Assembly (NCBI GenBank): GCA_029263175.1
Contig: JAJCXZ010000073.1
Span: 1-48,645, forward strand
Reading direction: 5' to 3'
Source: Acidimicrobiales bacterium
GTDB lineage: Bacteria > Actinomycetota > Acidimicrobiia > Acidimicrobiales > Aldehydirespiratoraceae
Length of the DNA: 48,645 nt
Shown in pieces: positions 35,212-43,179 of this stretch (its first letter is position 1; each line of letters begins with the position of its first letter). Made by a program: the position numbers and the translations under genes. The notes beneath the pieces are model-generated. The model had not been told where the DNA came from. It saw nothing but the letters and a program-made list of their open reading frames with translations, and did not search any database.

Positions 35212-35989
35212 CACCACTCAGCCCCGAGAAGTCGTCGCCGAGGACTTCACCGCGGCGAACTCGGGAAGCTTCACCGGCGACGAATGGCAGGCGCGCGTCG
35301 AGTTGGCCGCCATGTATCGCCTGTCCGCGCACTTCGGGTACGACGACACTGTCTGGAACCACATCACGATGCGGGCGCCCGGCAGTGACCATGACTTCTT
35401 CCTCAACAAGTTCGGCCTGCTCTACAACGAGGTCACGGCGTCGAACCTCATCAAGATCGATGCCGCGGGCAACGTGCTCGAGGGCCCCGCCGACGTCAAC
35501 ACCGCCGGCTTCGTGATCCATGGGGCCATTCACAACGACTTCCCGCAACACAGGGTCGTGTTCCATGCCCACGTGCCCGATGCGCTCGCGGTCACCGCGC
35601 TGAAGGACGGCTTCCAGTACCTCGTACAGGACTCGTCGATGTTGTACGGCCAGATCGGTTACCACGATTGGGAGGGCCTGTCCCTCACGCTCGAGGAGCG
35701 CGAGCGCCTCGCCGCGAACATGGAGGGCAACCGGGCGCTGATCATGCGCAACCACGGCTTCCTCACCGTCGGCGAGACCGCGGGCGAGGCCTTCATGGTG
35801 ATGCACTACCTGATCCGCGGTTGCCGTGCGATGCTCGCTGCGTCGGCCACCGGCCTCGAACTCGACGCCGGGCCGAAGGAGATCTGGGAGCTCTCAAAGC
35901 GCCAATACGACCACTTCCCTCTCGGCCGATACGAATGGCCCGCCCTGATGCGCCTCTGCGATCAGCTCGACCCCGGATACAAGCTCTAA
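35204..35989 (+). CDS. Class II aldolase/adducin-family protein
   Basis: A 261-residue metal-dependent class II aldolase/adducin-type protein. His121 and His123 in FHAHVPD and His184 in RNHGFLTVG are the expected metal ligands. The frame is open from 34949, but the protein begins at the ATG at 35204, which is coupled to the dehydrogenase stop. The stop TAA is the first three bases of a 35-base palindrome. It could cleave or decarboxylate the oxo-acid made by the preceding dehydrogenase. Confidence 0.85.
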   Translation: MTDTTQPREVVAEDFTAANSGSFTGDEWQARVELAAMYRLSAHFGYDDTVWNHITMRAPGSDHDFFLNKFGLLYNEVTASNLIKIDAAGNVLEGPADVNTAGFVIHGAIHNDFPQHRVVFHAHVPDALAVTALKDGFQYLVQDSSMLYGQIGYHDWEGLSLTLEERERLAANMEGNRALIMRNHGFLTVGETAGEAFMVMHYLIRGCRAMLAASATGLELDAGPKEIWELSKRQYDHFPLGRYEWPALMRLCDQLDPGYKL

Positions 35990-36021
35990 CGCACGCTGGG
36001 GTCTGACCCCAGCGTGCGTTA
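35987..36021. terminator. 35-nt REP-like palindrome, bidirectional terminator (copy 1)
   Basis: A perfect 17-base inverted repeat around one central base. The outer arm is TAACGCACGCTGGGGTC and the other arm is its exact complement. Its first three bases are the stop of the aldolase gene. A partial copy (GTGTGCGTTA, 36027-36036) just downstream carries the TAA of the convergent gene. A near-identical element lies at 41307-41341. Confidence 0.8.
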
Positions 36022-36033
36022 GGGGAGTGTGCG

Positions 36034-36795
36034 TTAGTCGCAGAAGCGGATCTGGGACGTGATCTCGAAGGGGACGCTGTCATCACCGTCGGGAGACAGG
36101 TAGGCCCAGGTCCAGTCGTCGGTCACGATCGAGAAGCCCAAATGCTCAACTGGCGGGAAGCCGGTCGCCGCGCCGATCTCGTTCATCGTCATGTCGGGGG
36201 TCACGCCCTCATGCAGCCAGATCTGCCACAGGTCGGGCTGCGGGTCGGCCGGGTACGTTCCCTCGGGAATGGCGTTGGTCGGGCGCCACCTCCACGCATC
36301 GAGCCAGCCTGCACCACCGTCGTTGAGGAAGCTCAACCAGAGGCCTTCCCAATGGATCGACCGCTCGTTCTCCTCGGGGCCGTCGAACTCGCAGCCCACG
36401 ACCCAGCCGGTGTCGAAGTCAGGAGCATCGAACACCTCATACATGAGGAACTCGACCTCTTCGACCAGCGTGCCGTGCGGGAGTCCCATGACCTCGCCGT
36501 TGACCAGGTCGGCGACCACGGCAACCGACGGCGGAGGCTCTTCCTCAGCCGGAGCCTCGGAGGTGGTCGTCGACGTGGTCGTCGATGTAGTCGTCAATGT
36601 GGTCGTGGTGGACGAGGTGGTGGACGTCGTCGCAGGAGCCTCGGTTGTCGTCGACGAACTGGTGGAAGACGACGTCGCATCCGCCGCTTCGGTATCGGGT
36701 TCGTCGTCACCGCCGAAGCTGGCCAGGGCAAGCCCGCCCAGCAGGCCGACCAGAAGAATGATGATCCCGAGAAAGATGAGTTCACGCCGTGACAT
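36034..36795 (-). CDS. Membrane-anchored protein with Ser/Thr-rich linker, function unknown
   Basis: A 253-residue protein I do not recognise. An N-terminal helix (about 5-27, LIFLGIIILLVGLLGG) is followed by an acidic patch, a Ser/Thr/Ala linker (about 40-85) and a C-terminal extracytoplasmic domain of about 165 residues rich in Trp, Asp and Glu. Such linkers are common in cell-wall-spanning proteins of actinobacteria. Only two Cys are visible in the outer domain (VVGCEF and the penultimate residue), which could form a disulfide. A palindrome lies seven bases before its start. Confidence 0.75.
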   Translation of the reverse strand: MSRRELIFLGIIILLVGLLGGLALASFGGDDEPDTEAADATSSSTSSSTTTEAPATTSTTSSTTTTLTTTSTTTSTTTSEAPAEEEPPPSVAVVADLVNGEVMGLPHGTLVEEVEFLMYEVFDAPDFDTGWVVGCEFDGPEENERSIHWEGLWLSFLNDGGAGWLDAWRWRPTNAIPEGTYPADPQPDLWQIWLHEGVTPDMTMNEIGAATGFPPVEHLGFSIVTDDWTWAYLSPDGDDSVPFEITSQIRFCD

Positions 36796-36801
36796 GAGTC
36801 A

Positions 36802-36816
36802 AGGGTGTCACACCCT
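36802..36816. promoter_or_regulatory. 15-base palindrome between the small-subunit gene and the anchored protein gene
   Basis: AGGGTGT and ACACCCT flank one C. It lies in a 26-base gap, six bases upstream of the anchored protein's start and downstream of the molybdoenzyme operon stop, so it could be an operator for the former or a hairpin for the latter. Confidence 0.35.
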
Positions 36817-36821
36817 GTAGC

Positions 36822-37298
36822 TCACTCCGCGGCGGTCTTCTCCACGGCCGCCAGAATCTTGGCGTAGCCGGTGCAGCGGCAGAGGTTGCCGCTGAGACCG
36901 ATCTTCACGTCTTCGGGAGTCGGGTTGGAGTTGCGGTCGAGCAGGGCGTGCGCCGACATGATCATGCCGGGAGTGCAGAATCCACACTGCACGCCGCCCT
37001 CATCGAGCAAATTGCGCTGCAAGGCGTGCATCTCTTCGCCCTGCATCACGCCCTCGATCGTGGTGACCGTACGGCCCTGGGCCTGCACCGCCAGATAGCT
37101 ACAAGAGTTCACCGGTTGGCCATCGAGCAGCACCATGCAGGCGCCGCACTCGCAGTCGTCGCACCCCTCCTTCGTGCCCGTGAGGCCAACGTCTTCACGG
37201 ATGACCGAGAGCAGGTTCTTGCCCTGGTCGGCGGAGATGGGATAGGAGATCCCATTGACTTCGAGGTCGAAGTTCTGAGGCGTTGCTGATTCAGACAC
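36822..37298 (-). CDS. Xanthine-dehydrogenase-family 2x[2Fe-2S] small subunit
   Basis: A 158-residue electron-transfer subunit. The plant-type cluster uses Cys46, Cys51, Cys54 and Cys66 (EGCDDCECGACMV), with an extra Cys49 where Gly is usual. The second cluster uses Cys105, Cys108, Cys140 and Cys142 (CGFCTPG, LCRCTGY). The start is GTG at 37298, sharing one base with the preceding TAG; a frame to 37367 has no homology to the family. It passes electrons from the molybdenum site to the FAD subunit. Confidence 0.92.
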   Translation of the reverse strand: MSESATPQNFDLEVNGISYPISADQGKNLLSVIREDVGLTGTKEGCDDCECGACMVLLDGQPVNSCSYLAVQAQGRTVTTIEGVMQGEEMHALQRNLLDEGGVQCGFCTPGMIMSAHALLDRNSNPTPEDVKIGLSGNLCRCTGYAKILAAVEKTAAE

Positions 37299-38191
37299 TA
37301 GGCAGCTCCGATTCCGAGAGCACGGTTGACAGGGACAGAGATCGACTCGCCGGCGGCACGGCGACAAGCAGCATCGACCGCCCGCTTGGCCATCACTCCA
37401 ACACAGTGACGCCGGTAGGAATCGGACGCACGAAGGTCGCTGATGGGCGAAGCCTGATCCGAGGCGAGCTCGGCAGCGGTGGCGGCCGCATCCGCGAGGG
37501 CGAGCCCGTTCAGCGCATCAGTTCCCGCAACCGCAACGATCGTTGGGGCAACGGCGGACAGGGCGACCGAGGCGGAGGCGACTGTGCCGTCCTCGGCCAA
37601 CGTGACGCCGGCCGCGGCACCGACCACTGCGATCTCCATCGCCCGGCGATACTCGAGGCGCACGTAGGCCGATCCGCATCGATCCGAAGGCATCGGCAGG
37701 TTGAGCGCAATCAGGAGTTCGTTGGCTGCGGCCGAGGTCGTTCCCGGGCCGGTCCACAGCTCGTCGAGCGGCACCGTGCGTTCGCCACCGGGACCCGCCA
37801 CCCGAGCGGTTGCTCCGAACACGAGAAGCGGCGCACCAGTGTCCATGGCCGGCGATGCGTTCATGACGTTGCCACCAAGCGTCCCGACGTTGCGAGTCGA
37901 CGGCGAACCGACGAGCGCTGCCGCGTCGGCCAGCGCGGTGTAGTTCTCAACGATGAACGGATCGATCATGAGTTGGGCGTGGGTGACCAGGGCTCCGACC
38001 CGATGGCCGCCGGGGCCCGGCCCGATCTCCGCCAGTTCAGCGAGGCGGTCGATGGCGACGAGATCGTCAGGAAGCGCCGACTTGCCGTGGCGGGCGCCGA
38101 CGACGAGATCCGTGCCCCCGGCGATCGGGCGAGCGCCATTGGCCATGGCTTCGACGGCTTCCTCGACTGTCGCGGCGATCGTAAAGCTCAC
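37298..38191 (-). CDS. Xanthine-dehydrogenase-family FAD-binding medium subunit
   Basis: A 297-residue flavin subunit. ARPIAGGTDLVVG (about 20-32) and the TRNVGTLGGNVMNASPAMD stretch are the FAD-binding signatures of the CoxM/XDH family. The start is GTG at 38191, forming a GTGA overlap with the large-subunit stop. Order in transcription is large, medium, small, unlike the usual coxMSL order. No maturation genes (XdhC-, MobA- or CoxD-like) are nearby. Confidence 0.9.
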   Translation of the reverse strand: MSFTIAATVEEAVEAMANGARPIAGGTDLVVGARHGKSALPDDLVAIDRLAELAEIGPGPGGHRVGALVTHAQLMIDPFIVENYTALADAAALVGSPSTRNVGTLGGNVMNASPAMDTGAPLLVFGATARVAGPGGERTVPLDELWTGPGTTSAAANELLIALNLPMPSDRCGSAYVRLEYRRAMEIAVVGAAAGVTLAEDGTVASASVALSAVAPTIVAVAGTDALNGLALADAAATAAELASDQASPISDLRASDSYRRHCVGVMAKRAVDAACRRAAGESISVPVNRALGIGAA

Positions 38192-40464
38192 GACGAGCTC
38201 CCTTCGCTCACGGCCCACACCCGTTCCGGCGTCATCGGCAATTGCCGCACCGGTTCGCCGATCAGCTGAGCCACCGCATTGGCGATAGCAGCGGCGGTGG
38301 GCACGTTCGGGGCTTCGGCCAATCCCTTCGCTCCCCGGGGTCCGGCGTTCGGATCGGGGATCTCGATGAACTCTGTCGTCACGAGCGGGGCGTCGGCCGC
38401 AGTCTGGAGCTTGTACTCCAGCAATCCGGCGTTGCGTTGCTTCGCATCGTCGCCATAGACGGTGCCTTCGCTGAGCGCCTGGCCGATACCCATCGTGATG
38501 CCGCCTTCGACCTGGCCGTGAGCGGCGATCGGGTTGATGATCGTGCCGGAGTCATGGGCTGCAGAAATCTCGAGGACCCGCACAACGCCGGTGTCGCGAT
38601 CGAGGCGAACGCGAACGGCGTGGCAGGAGAACTGCGGACCAGCCCATCCGGCGACACCCTGATCGCCCACACAGGTGGCCGATACGGTTGGGTAGTCGGG
38701 CGGTGTGCCCGACCCCTTGCCGATGAGCATCTCGCCCTCGGCCGCGATGCCGGCGAGTTCGACAATCGACACGTTGCGATCGGGGGAGCCGCTCACATGA
38801 GCGAATCCGTCAGCCAGGACGATGTCACCGGCCGCCGCTTCGAGCTGGTCCGCAGCAACGTCACGTAACTGAGCGGCTACCTCACGTGCGCCCTCGATCA
38901 CGGCACGACCGTTGTTGAGCAGGGTCTGCGAGCCAGTGGCGCCGGTGTCGTAGGGAGCGGCACTGGTGTCCTGGTAGACCAGCTCGAAATCCTCGGGCTC
39001 CATGCCGAGTTCCTCGGCGGCGAGGTATCGCAACGTCATGACCGACCCGGTCCCGCACTCCTGCGCGCCGGTGATGATCTGACCCGAGCCGTCAGCGTCG
39101 ACCTTGATATAGGCGCCTGACGGACCGGGAAAGCTCGGCCACCAGCCGACGGCAACACCGACAGCCTCGTTCTCGGGAAGCTGAGAGCCGTACGCCGAGT
39201 TCGCCACGGCGGTTTCGAGACAACGGCGAAGGCCGATCTCGCCGTACACCTGCGCCGCTGGACCTTCGAGGCCCTCATCGACTGTGTTCTTGCGGCGGAA
39301 GTCGACAGGGTCCATGCCGATCGTGCGGGCGATCTCGTCGGTGTGGGACTCGAGTGCCCAACACGCCTGAGGAGCAGTCGGTGCCCGCACCGAGCCCGAA
39401 GGCTGGTGGTTCGTGTAGACCAACGACGATTCGACGAAGACATTCGGAGACACGTAGGGCCCGGCCACGTGCATGGCGGCCAGTTGCGGGAAGAAGGCAG
39501 CGTCCGCGGTGTAGGCACCATTGTCGATGGCGATCCAGCCTTCGCGGGCCGTGATAGTGCCGTCGTTGGTCACACCCGTCGTGATGTCGACGATCATTCC
39601 TTCTCGTCGCCGATCGGGCGCGAGGAACTCTTCTCGGCGGGAGAACACCAGCTTGACCGGACGCTTCGAGGCTCGCGCCAGCGCCGCGATGTGGGCCTCG
39701 AAGTGGAAGCCACACTTACCGCCGAACCCACCACCGAGGTGCGGCACGATGATGCGGACGCGGCTCGACGGCATCTGCAGCGTTTCGCAAACTCCATTGC
39801 GCGCATCGAACGGAACCTGGGTCGAGGTCCAGATCGTGACCTTGTTGCCTTCCCACTGAGCGAGGACGGCTCGGGGTTCGATAGGAAGCGCATGGCTCGC
39901 GTCGGCCACGTATCGGCTGGTGATGACATGATCGGCCGCGGCCAGACCGGCCCGGATGTCACCCTTCTCGATCGACGAGAACGACGCCACGTTTGGTCGC
40001 TGAACCGTGTCGCCGGAAACTCCGTAGGACTCCCAGCCCTCGTGGACGATCGGGGATCCATCGGCGAGCGCGGCTTCGAGATCGGTCACAACTGGCAACC
40101 CGTCGTACTCGAACACGATCGAGTCGACGGCGGCCTGGGCGGTGGCGGCGTTGACCGCAGCCACCGCAGCGACGATCTCGCCCTCGAACCGGACCACGTC
40201 TTTCACGAACAACGTTCGGTCGGGCACTACGGGCGAGTATCGCAGATCGGGTACGTCGGCGGCGGTGAGCACGGCGAGCACGCCAGGCGTTGCCTTCGCT
40301 GCTGAGACGTCGATCTTGGTCACTCGAGCGTGGGCGACGTCGGCGTAGCGGAACTTTGCGACGAGTTGGCCCGTCATATTCATGTCGGCCGTGTAGCGGC
40401 CACTACCCGTCACCTTGTCGGGCCCGTCGGCCCGCACGAACTTGGGAGCTTCGTTGAGACTCAT
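38188..40464 (-). CDS. Xanthine-dehydrogenase/aldehyde-oxidase-family molybdenum large subunit
   Basis: A 758-residue catalytic subunit. GGGFGGKCG (about 244-252) binds the molybdopterin, SGSVRAPTAPQ corresponds to the Arg-bearing active-site loop, and Glu717 in GLAEAPNVP is the expected catalytic base. The AYxCSFR loop of CO dehydrogenase is absent, so this is not a form I CO dehydrogenase. Family members hydroxylate purines, N-heterocycles or aldehydes; the substrate here is unknown. It starts 43 bases from the divergent lipoprotein gene. Confidence 0.9.
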   Translation of the reverse strand: MSLNEAPKFVRADGPDKVTGSGRYTADMNMTGQLVAKFRYADVAHARVTKIDVSAAKATPGVLAVLTAADVPDLRYSPVVPDRTLFVKDVVRFEGEIVAAVAAVNAATAQAAVDSIVFEYDGLPVVTDLEAALADGSPIVHEGWESYGVSGDTVQRPNVASFSSIEKGDIRAGLAAADHVITSRYVADASHALPIEPRAVLAQWEGNKVTIWTSTQVPFDARNGVCETLQMPSSRVRIIVPHLGGGFGGKCGFHFEAHIAALARASKRPVKLVFSRREEFLAPDRRREGMIVDITTGVTNDGTITAREGWIAIDNGAYTADAAFFPQLAAMHVAGPYVSPNVFVESSLVYTNHQPSGSVRAPTAPQACWALESHTDEIARTIGMDPVDFRRKNTVDEGLEGPAAQVYGEIGLRRCLETAVANSAYGSQLPENEAVGVAVGWWPSFPGPSGAYIKVDADGSGQIITGAQECGTGSVMTLRYLAAEELGMEPEDFELVYQDTSAAPYDTGATGSQTLLNNGRAVIEGAREVAAQLRDVAADQLEAAAGDIVLADGFAHVSGSPDRNVSIVELAGIAAEGEMLIGKGSGTPPDYPTVSATCVGDQGVAGWAGPQFSCHAVRVRLDRDTGVVRVLEISAAHDSGTIINPIAAHGQVEGGITMGIGQALSEGTVYGDDAKQRNAGLLEYKLQTAADAPLVTTEFIEIPDPNAGPRGAKGLAEAPNVPTAAAIANAVAQLIGEPVRQLPMTPERVWAVSEGSSS

Positions 40465-40507
40465 GAGCGGTCAACCTACTTCTGTGCGGATGCGCGATGC
40501 TGGAGCC

Positions 40508-41305
40508 ATGAGATGGATCTCCGTAGCATTGTTCGCCGCGCTCCTCGCCGCCTCCTGCAGCTCGGATTCGTCGGACATCGGCGCCGGCACCAGTACGTCG
40601 TCGTCGACGACGACCGCGGCGCCGACGACTGCGGGGCCGACCACGACGCTTGCGGCGACCACCGCGCCGCCGGCGACGACCGCGGCGCCGAGCACGACTA
40701 CCGAAGTGCCCGATGATCTACCCGGCGAAGCATTCGACCTCATGCCCCAGACCGGCGCGTTGCTTGCGGTCCACGGTGTGGCCCACGACGACATCTTGAA
40801 CGTGCGCGACCTGCCCGGACTCACCGGCGACATTGTCGCCACCCTTGACCCTCTCGCCAACGACTTCGCCTTCGCAGGCAGGGCACGGCTTCTGCCCAAC
40901 AGCATCTGGTGGGAAATCACGACCGCCGATGGTGTGACGGGCTGGGTGAGTGCGGCCTTCACCGCAGCGGAGGGTCCGACCACCGACAGCACGGCCTTCA
41001 TCGTCGATCAGATCGGGCGGCCGTCAGCCGACTCGATAGAGGCCGTCGGGTTGGAGGTCGCCGAGTCGATCACCGACGAGGAATACGTCCAGCGCATCGT
41101 CATCTCCGTTGCCCCGACCGAGGGCGATCTCGGGGAGATCACCTACGACGTGGTCGGCCTCGGCGACGATGCAGTCTCTGGTCAGCGACTCCACATCTTC
41201 GTGGTCGACGAGGAAGGCAACGGCACGTGGACCCTGCGCACCGTGGAGGCGACATCCATGTGCCACTCCCACCGCGGCACGACGCCCGAGGGGCTGTGCA
41301 GCTAG
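40508..41305 (+). CDS. Lipoprotein with Thr/Ala/Pro linker and SH3b-like domain
   Basis: A 265-residue exported protein. The signal peptide ends in a lipobox LAASC with lipid-anchored Cys17. A Ser/Thr/Ala/Pro linker (about 27-65) leads to a bacterial SH3-like domain (about 78-142), shown by ILNVRDLPGLTG and VTGWVSAAF. A C-terminal unit of about 110 residues with two Cys follows (CHSH and LCS at the end). SH3b domains bind cell-wall or protein ligands. The start is the ATG at 40508; the longer frame from 40415 would bury the signal peptide. Confidence 0.85.
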   Translation: MRWISVALFAALLAASCSSDSSDIGAGTSTSSSTTTAAPTTAGPTTTLAATTAPPATTAAPSTTTEVPDDLPGEAFDLMPQTGALLAVHGVAHDDILNVRDLPGLTGDIVATLDPLANDFAFAGRARLLPNSIWWEITTADGVTGWVSAAFTAAEGPTTDSTAFIVDQIGRPSADSIEAVGLEVAESITDEEYVQRIVISVAPTEGDLGEITYDVVGLGDDAVSGQRLHIFVVDEEGNGTWTLRTVEATSMCHSHRGTTPEGLCS

Positions 41306-41306
41306 C

Positions 41307-41341
41307 TAACGCACGCTGGGGTCTGTCCCCAGTGTGCGTTA
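41307..41341. terminator. 35-nt REP-like palindrome, bidirectional terminator (copy 2)
   Basis: Same sequence as the element at 35987 except two bases in the distal half (loop TCTGT, arm CCCCAGTGTGCGTTA). It forms a 15-base stem with one G-U wobble. It begins one base past the lipoprotein stop, and its last three bases read on the minus strand are the TAA of the SET-domain gene. It lies between convergent genes, like copy 1. Confidence 0.8.
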
Positions 41342-41845
41342 GAGACTGTCGATGCGGCGCTGGACGTGGGGCATGAACCAGCCGGCATAGCGCTGCTGAA
41401 CCTCTGGCAACAGCCAGTCGTCGTTGGTCACCACGCCCCGGCACACATCGGTGCCGCATCCGCATTCGAGCCGGTACGGGGCAAGTCGAGCGGTGGCGTA
41501 GTCGTGACAGAGCTCGACACCGATGGGGATGTCACGCATGGCGACATACGTGACGTTGCCGACGAAACCGACGTTGGCATCGCAAGAATGGTTGATGTGG
41601 ATCGTCATGTCGTCGTACTCGTCGGCATGGCGGGGTGTGAGGAACATGTCGTCATCGATTTGCAGGGAGAAGTCGCCGAGTTCTCCGGTCAAGCGCTGGA
41701 CTTCGTCGAAGTCGACGATGTGTCCGACCTTGACCGCCACTCGTTCCCCCGCCACGATCGGCTCGGCGGCAAACACGGCCAGCCCTCCCAGGTGGCTCTC
41801 ACGCACGTCGACTTTGGGCGATCGCCAGACCCTCACTGGTTCCAT
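41339..41845 (-). CDS. SET-domain protein (lysine methyltransferase-like)
   Basis: A 168-residue SET-domain protein. INHSCDANVGF (84-94) is the SAM/lysine-channel motif, GVELCHDYA (109-117) supplies the catalytic-region Tyr, and a post-SET-like CxCxxxxC (128, 130, 135) follows and can bind zinc. The start chosen is the ATG at 41845, just before the SET fold; the frame to 42163 runs antisense to the MFS gene. Bacterial SET proteins of this size may methylate ribosomal or DNA-binding proteins; the target is unknown. Confidence 0.85.
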   Translation of the reverse strand: MEPVRVWRSPKVDVRESHLGGLAVFAAEPIVAGERVAVKVGHIVDFDEVQRLTGELGDFSLQIDDDMFLTPRHADEYDDMTIHINHSCDANVGFVGNVTYVAMRDIPIGVELCHDYATARLAPYRLECGCGTDVCRGVVTNDDWLLPEVQQRYAGWFMPHVQRRIDSL

Positions 41846-41901
41846 CGCGGCAGTATGCCAGTTGTGGCATTCAGGAGCGGATCGGGCAGGCTTGCACTCG
41901 A

Positions 41902-43179
41902 ATGACTGACACTCTCCCCGCCACCGACGTCGTCGCGGTCCGCAACCGCACTCGTTGGGTCTTGATCTTCTCGGTGTTCCCCGCCGGCATGGGGATGACC
42001 GCCACCTTCGCCGCCACCAGCCTCGCCGCGAAAGAGATGACCGACAACGACGCGCTGGCCACGCTGGCTGCGACGATGACTGCGATCGGTGGCGCGATCG
42101 CCGCGCTCCCATTGGGCGCACACATGGCCGATCACGGCCGCCGATCTGGTCTGACGCGCGCATGGTCTATCGGCATCGTCGGCGCGATCCTCGCATTCGC
42201 GGCGGTGCTGACTCAGTTCTACCCGTTGCTCCTGGTGGGCGTTCTCGGAGTGGGAGTTGGCCAGGGGGCGAGCCTTGCCGCCCGCTACGCCGCGGCCGAC
42301 CTTGCCGAGCCCCAGCACCGTGCTCGAGACATCGGCATCGTGATGTGGGCCAGCTCCATCGGCTCGGTGCTCGGCCCGACTGTGGCTTTGGGTGGCGCGG
42401 GCTGGATCGCTCTCAACCTCCTCGGCATCGACGAACTCGCCGGGCCGTTCCTGATGGCGATCGTCGCGTTCATCATCGCCGTCACGGTCGTCCGCACCAA
42501 GCTTCATCCCGACCCTCTTCTGCTCGCCAAAGAGCTCGGATCTGCCACCGACGTCAAGCGCCCGACACTCGGGCGATCATTCCGCAACCTCTTCACTCAT
42601 CGCCTGGCCGCCATCGCCGTGCTCGCCATGGCGGTTGGTCAAGGCGTGATGGTTGCGGTCATGACCGTCACGCCCCTGCACATGGACGACGGCGACCACG
42701 AAGCCCGCATCATCGGTCTTGTCATCTCGCTCCACATCGTGGGCATGTACTTCTTCAGCCCGGTGGTGGGCTGGATCGTCGACCGGGTGCCGAGCACGGT
42801 GATGGTTGCCGCCGCCGGACTCACCTTGTTCGTCGGCGCGGAGATGGCGTCGCACACCGATGCCACCGACCGACTCGGCGTCTTCATCGGGCTGTTCCTT
42901 GTCGGGCTCGGCTGGTCGTTCGCCATGATCTCGGGGGCATCGCTCATCAGCTCGGTGTTCGACATCAGCGAGCGGGCATCCGTCCAGGGCGCGGCCGACT
43001 TCACCATGGTCGCCTCTGGCGCGACGGGCGGTCTGCTCTCGGGCGCGATCGTGGAGGCCACCGACTACCACACACTCAGCCACTGGGCAGCCGTGCTCGC
43101 CCTGGCCCTTGTTGCCGCCGCGCTCTACCCGACGGTCACTCGGATGCGCCCGGCGTCTCCGGCTGCAAGTGCCGGCTGA
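41902..43179 (+). CDS. MFS transporter
   Basis: A 425-residue major facilitator with about twelve helices. The loop between helices 2 and 3 carries GAHMADHGRRSG, matching the MFS GxxxDxxGRR motif. The C-terminal half has GWIVDRVPS in the equivalent position. It resembles drug/proton antiporter-type permeases, and the substrate cannot be inferred. Its 3' end overlaps the convergent S9 peptidase gene by 44 bases. Confidence 0.85.
   Translation: MTDTLPATDVVAVRNRTRWVLIFSVFPAGMGMTATFAATSLAAKEMTDNDALATLAATMTAIGGAIAALPLGAHMADHGRRSGLTRAWSIGIVGAILAFAAVLTQFYPLLLVGVLGVGVGQGASLAARYAAADLAEPQHRARDIGIVMWASSIGSVLGPTVALGGAGWIALNLLGIDELAGPFLMAIVAFIIAVTVVRTKLHPDPLLLAKELGSATDVKRPTLGRSFRNLFTHRLAAIAVLAMAVGQGVMVAVMTVTPLHMDDGDHEARIIGLVISLHIVGMYFFSPVVGWIVDRVPSTVMVAAAGLTLFVGAEMASHTDATDRLGVFIGLFLVGLGWSFAMISGASLISSVFDISERASVQGAADFTMVASGATGGLLSGAIVEATDYHTLSHWAAVLALALVAAALYPTVTRMRPASPAASAG

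Noticed and set aside
38188-40464. CO dehydrogenase large subunit (coxL)
   Set aside because: The AYxCSFR active-site loop of form I CoxL is not present.
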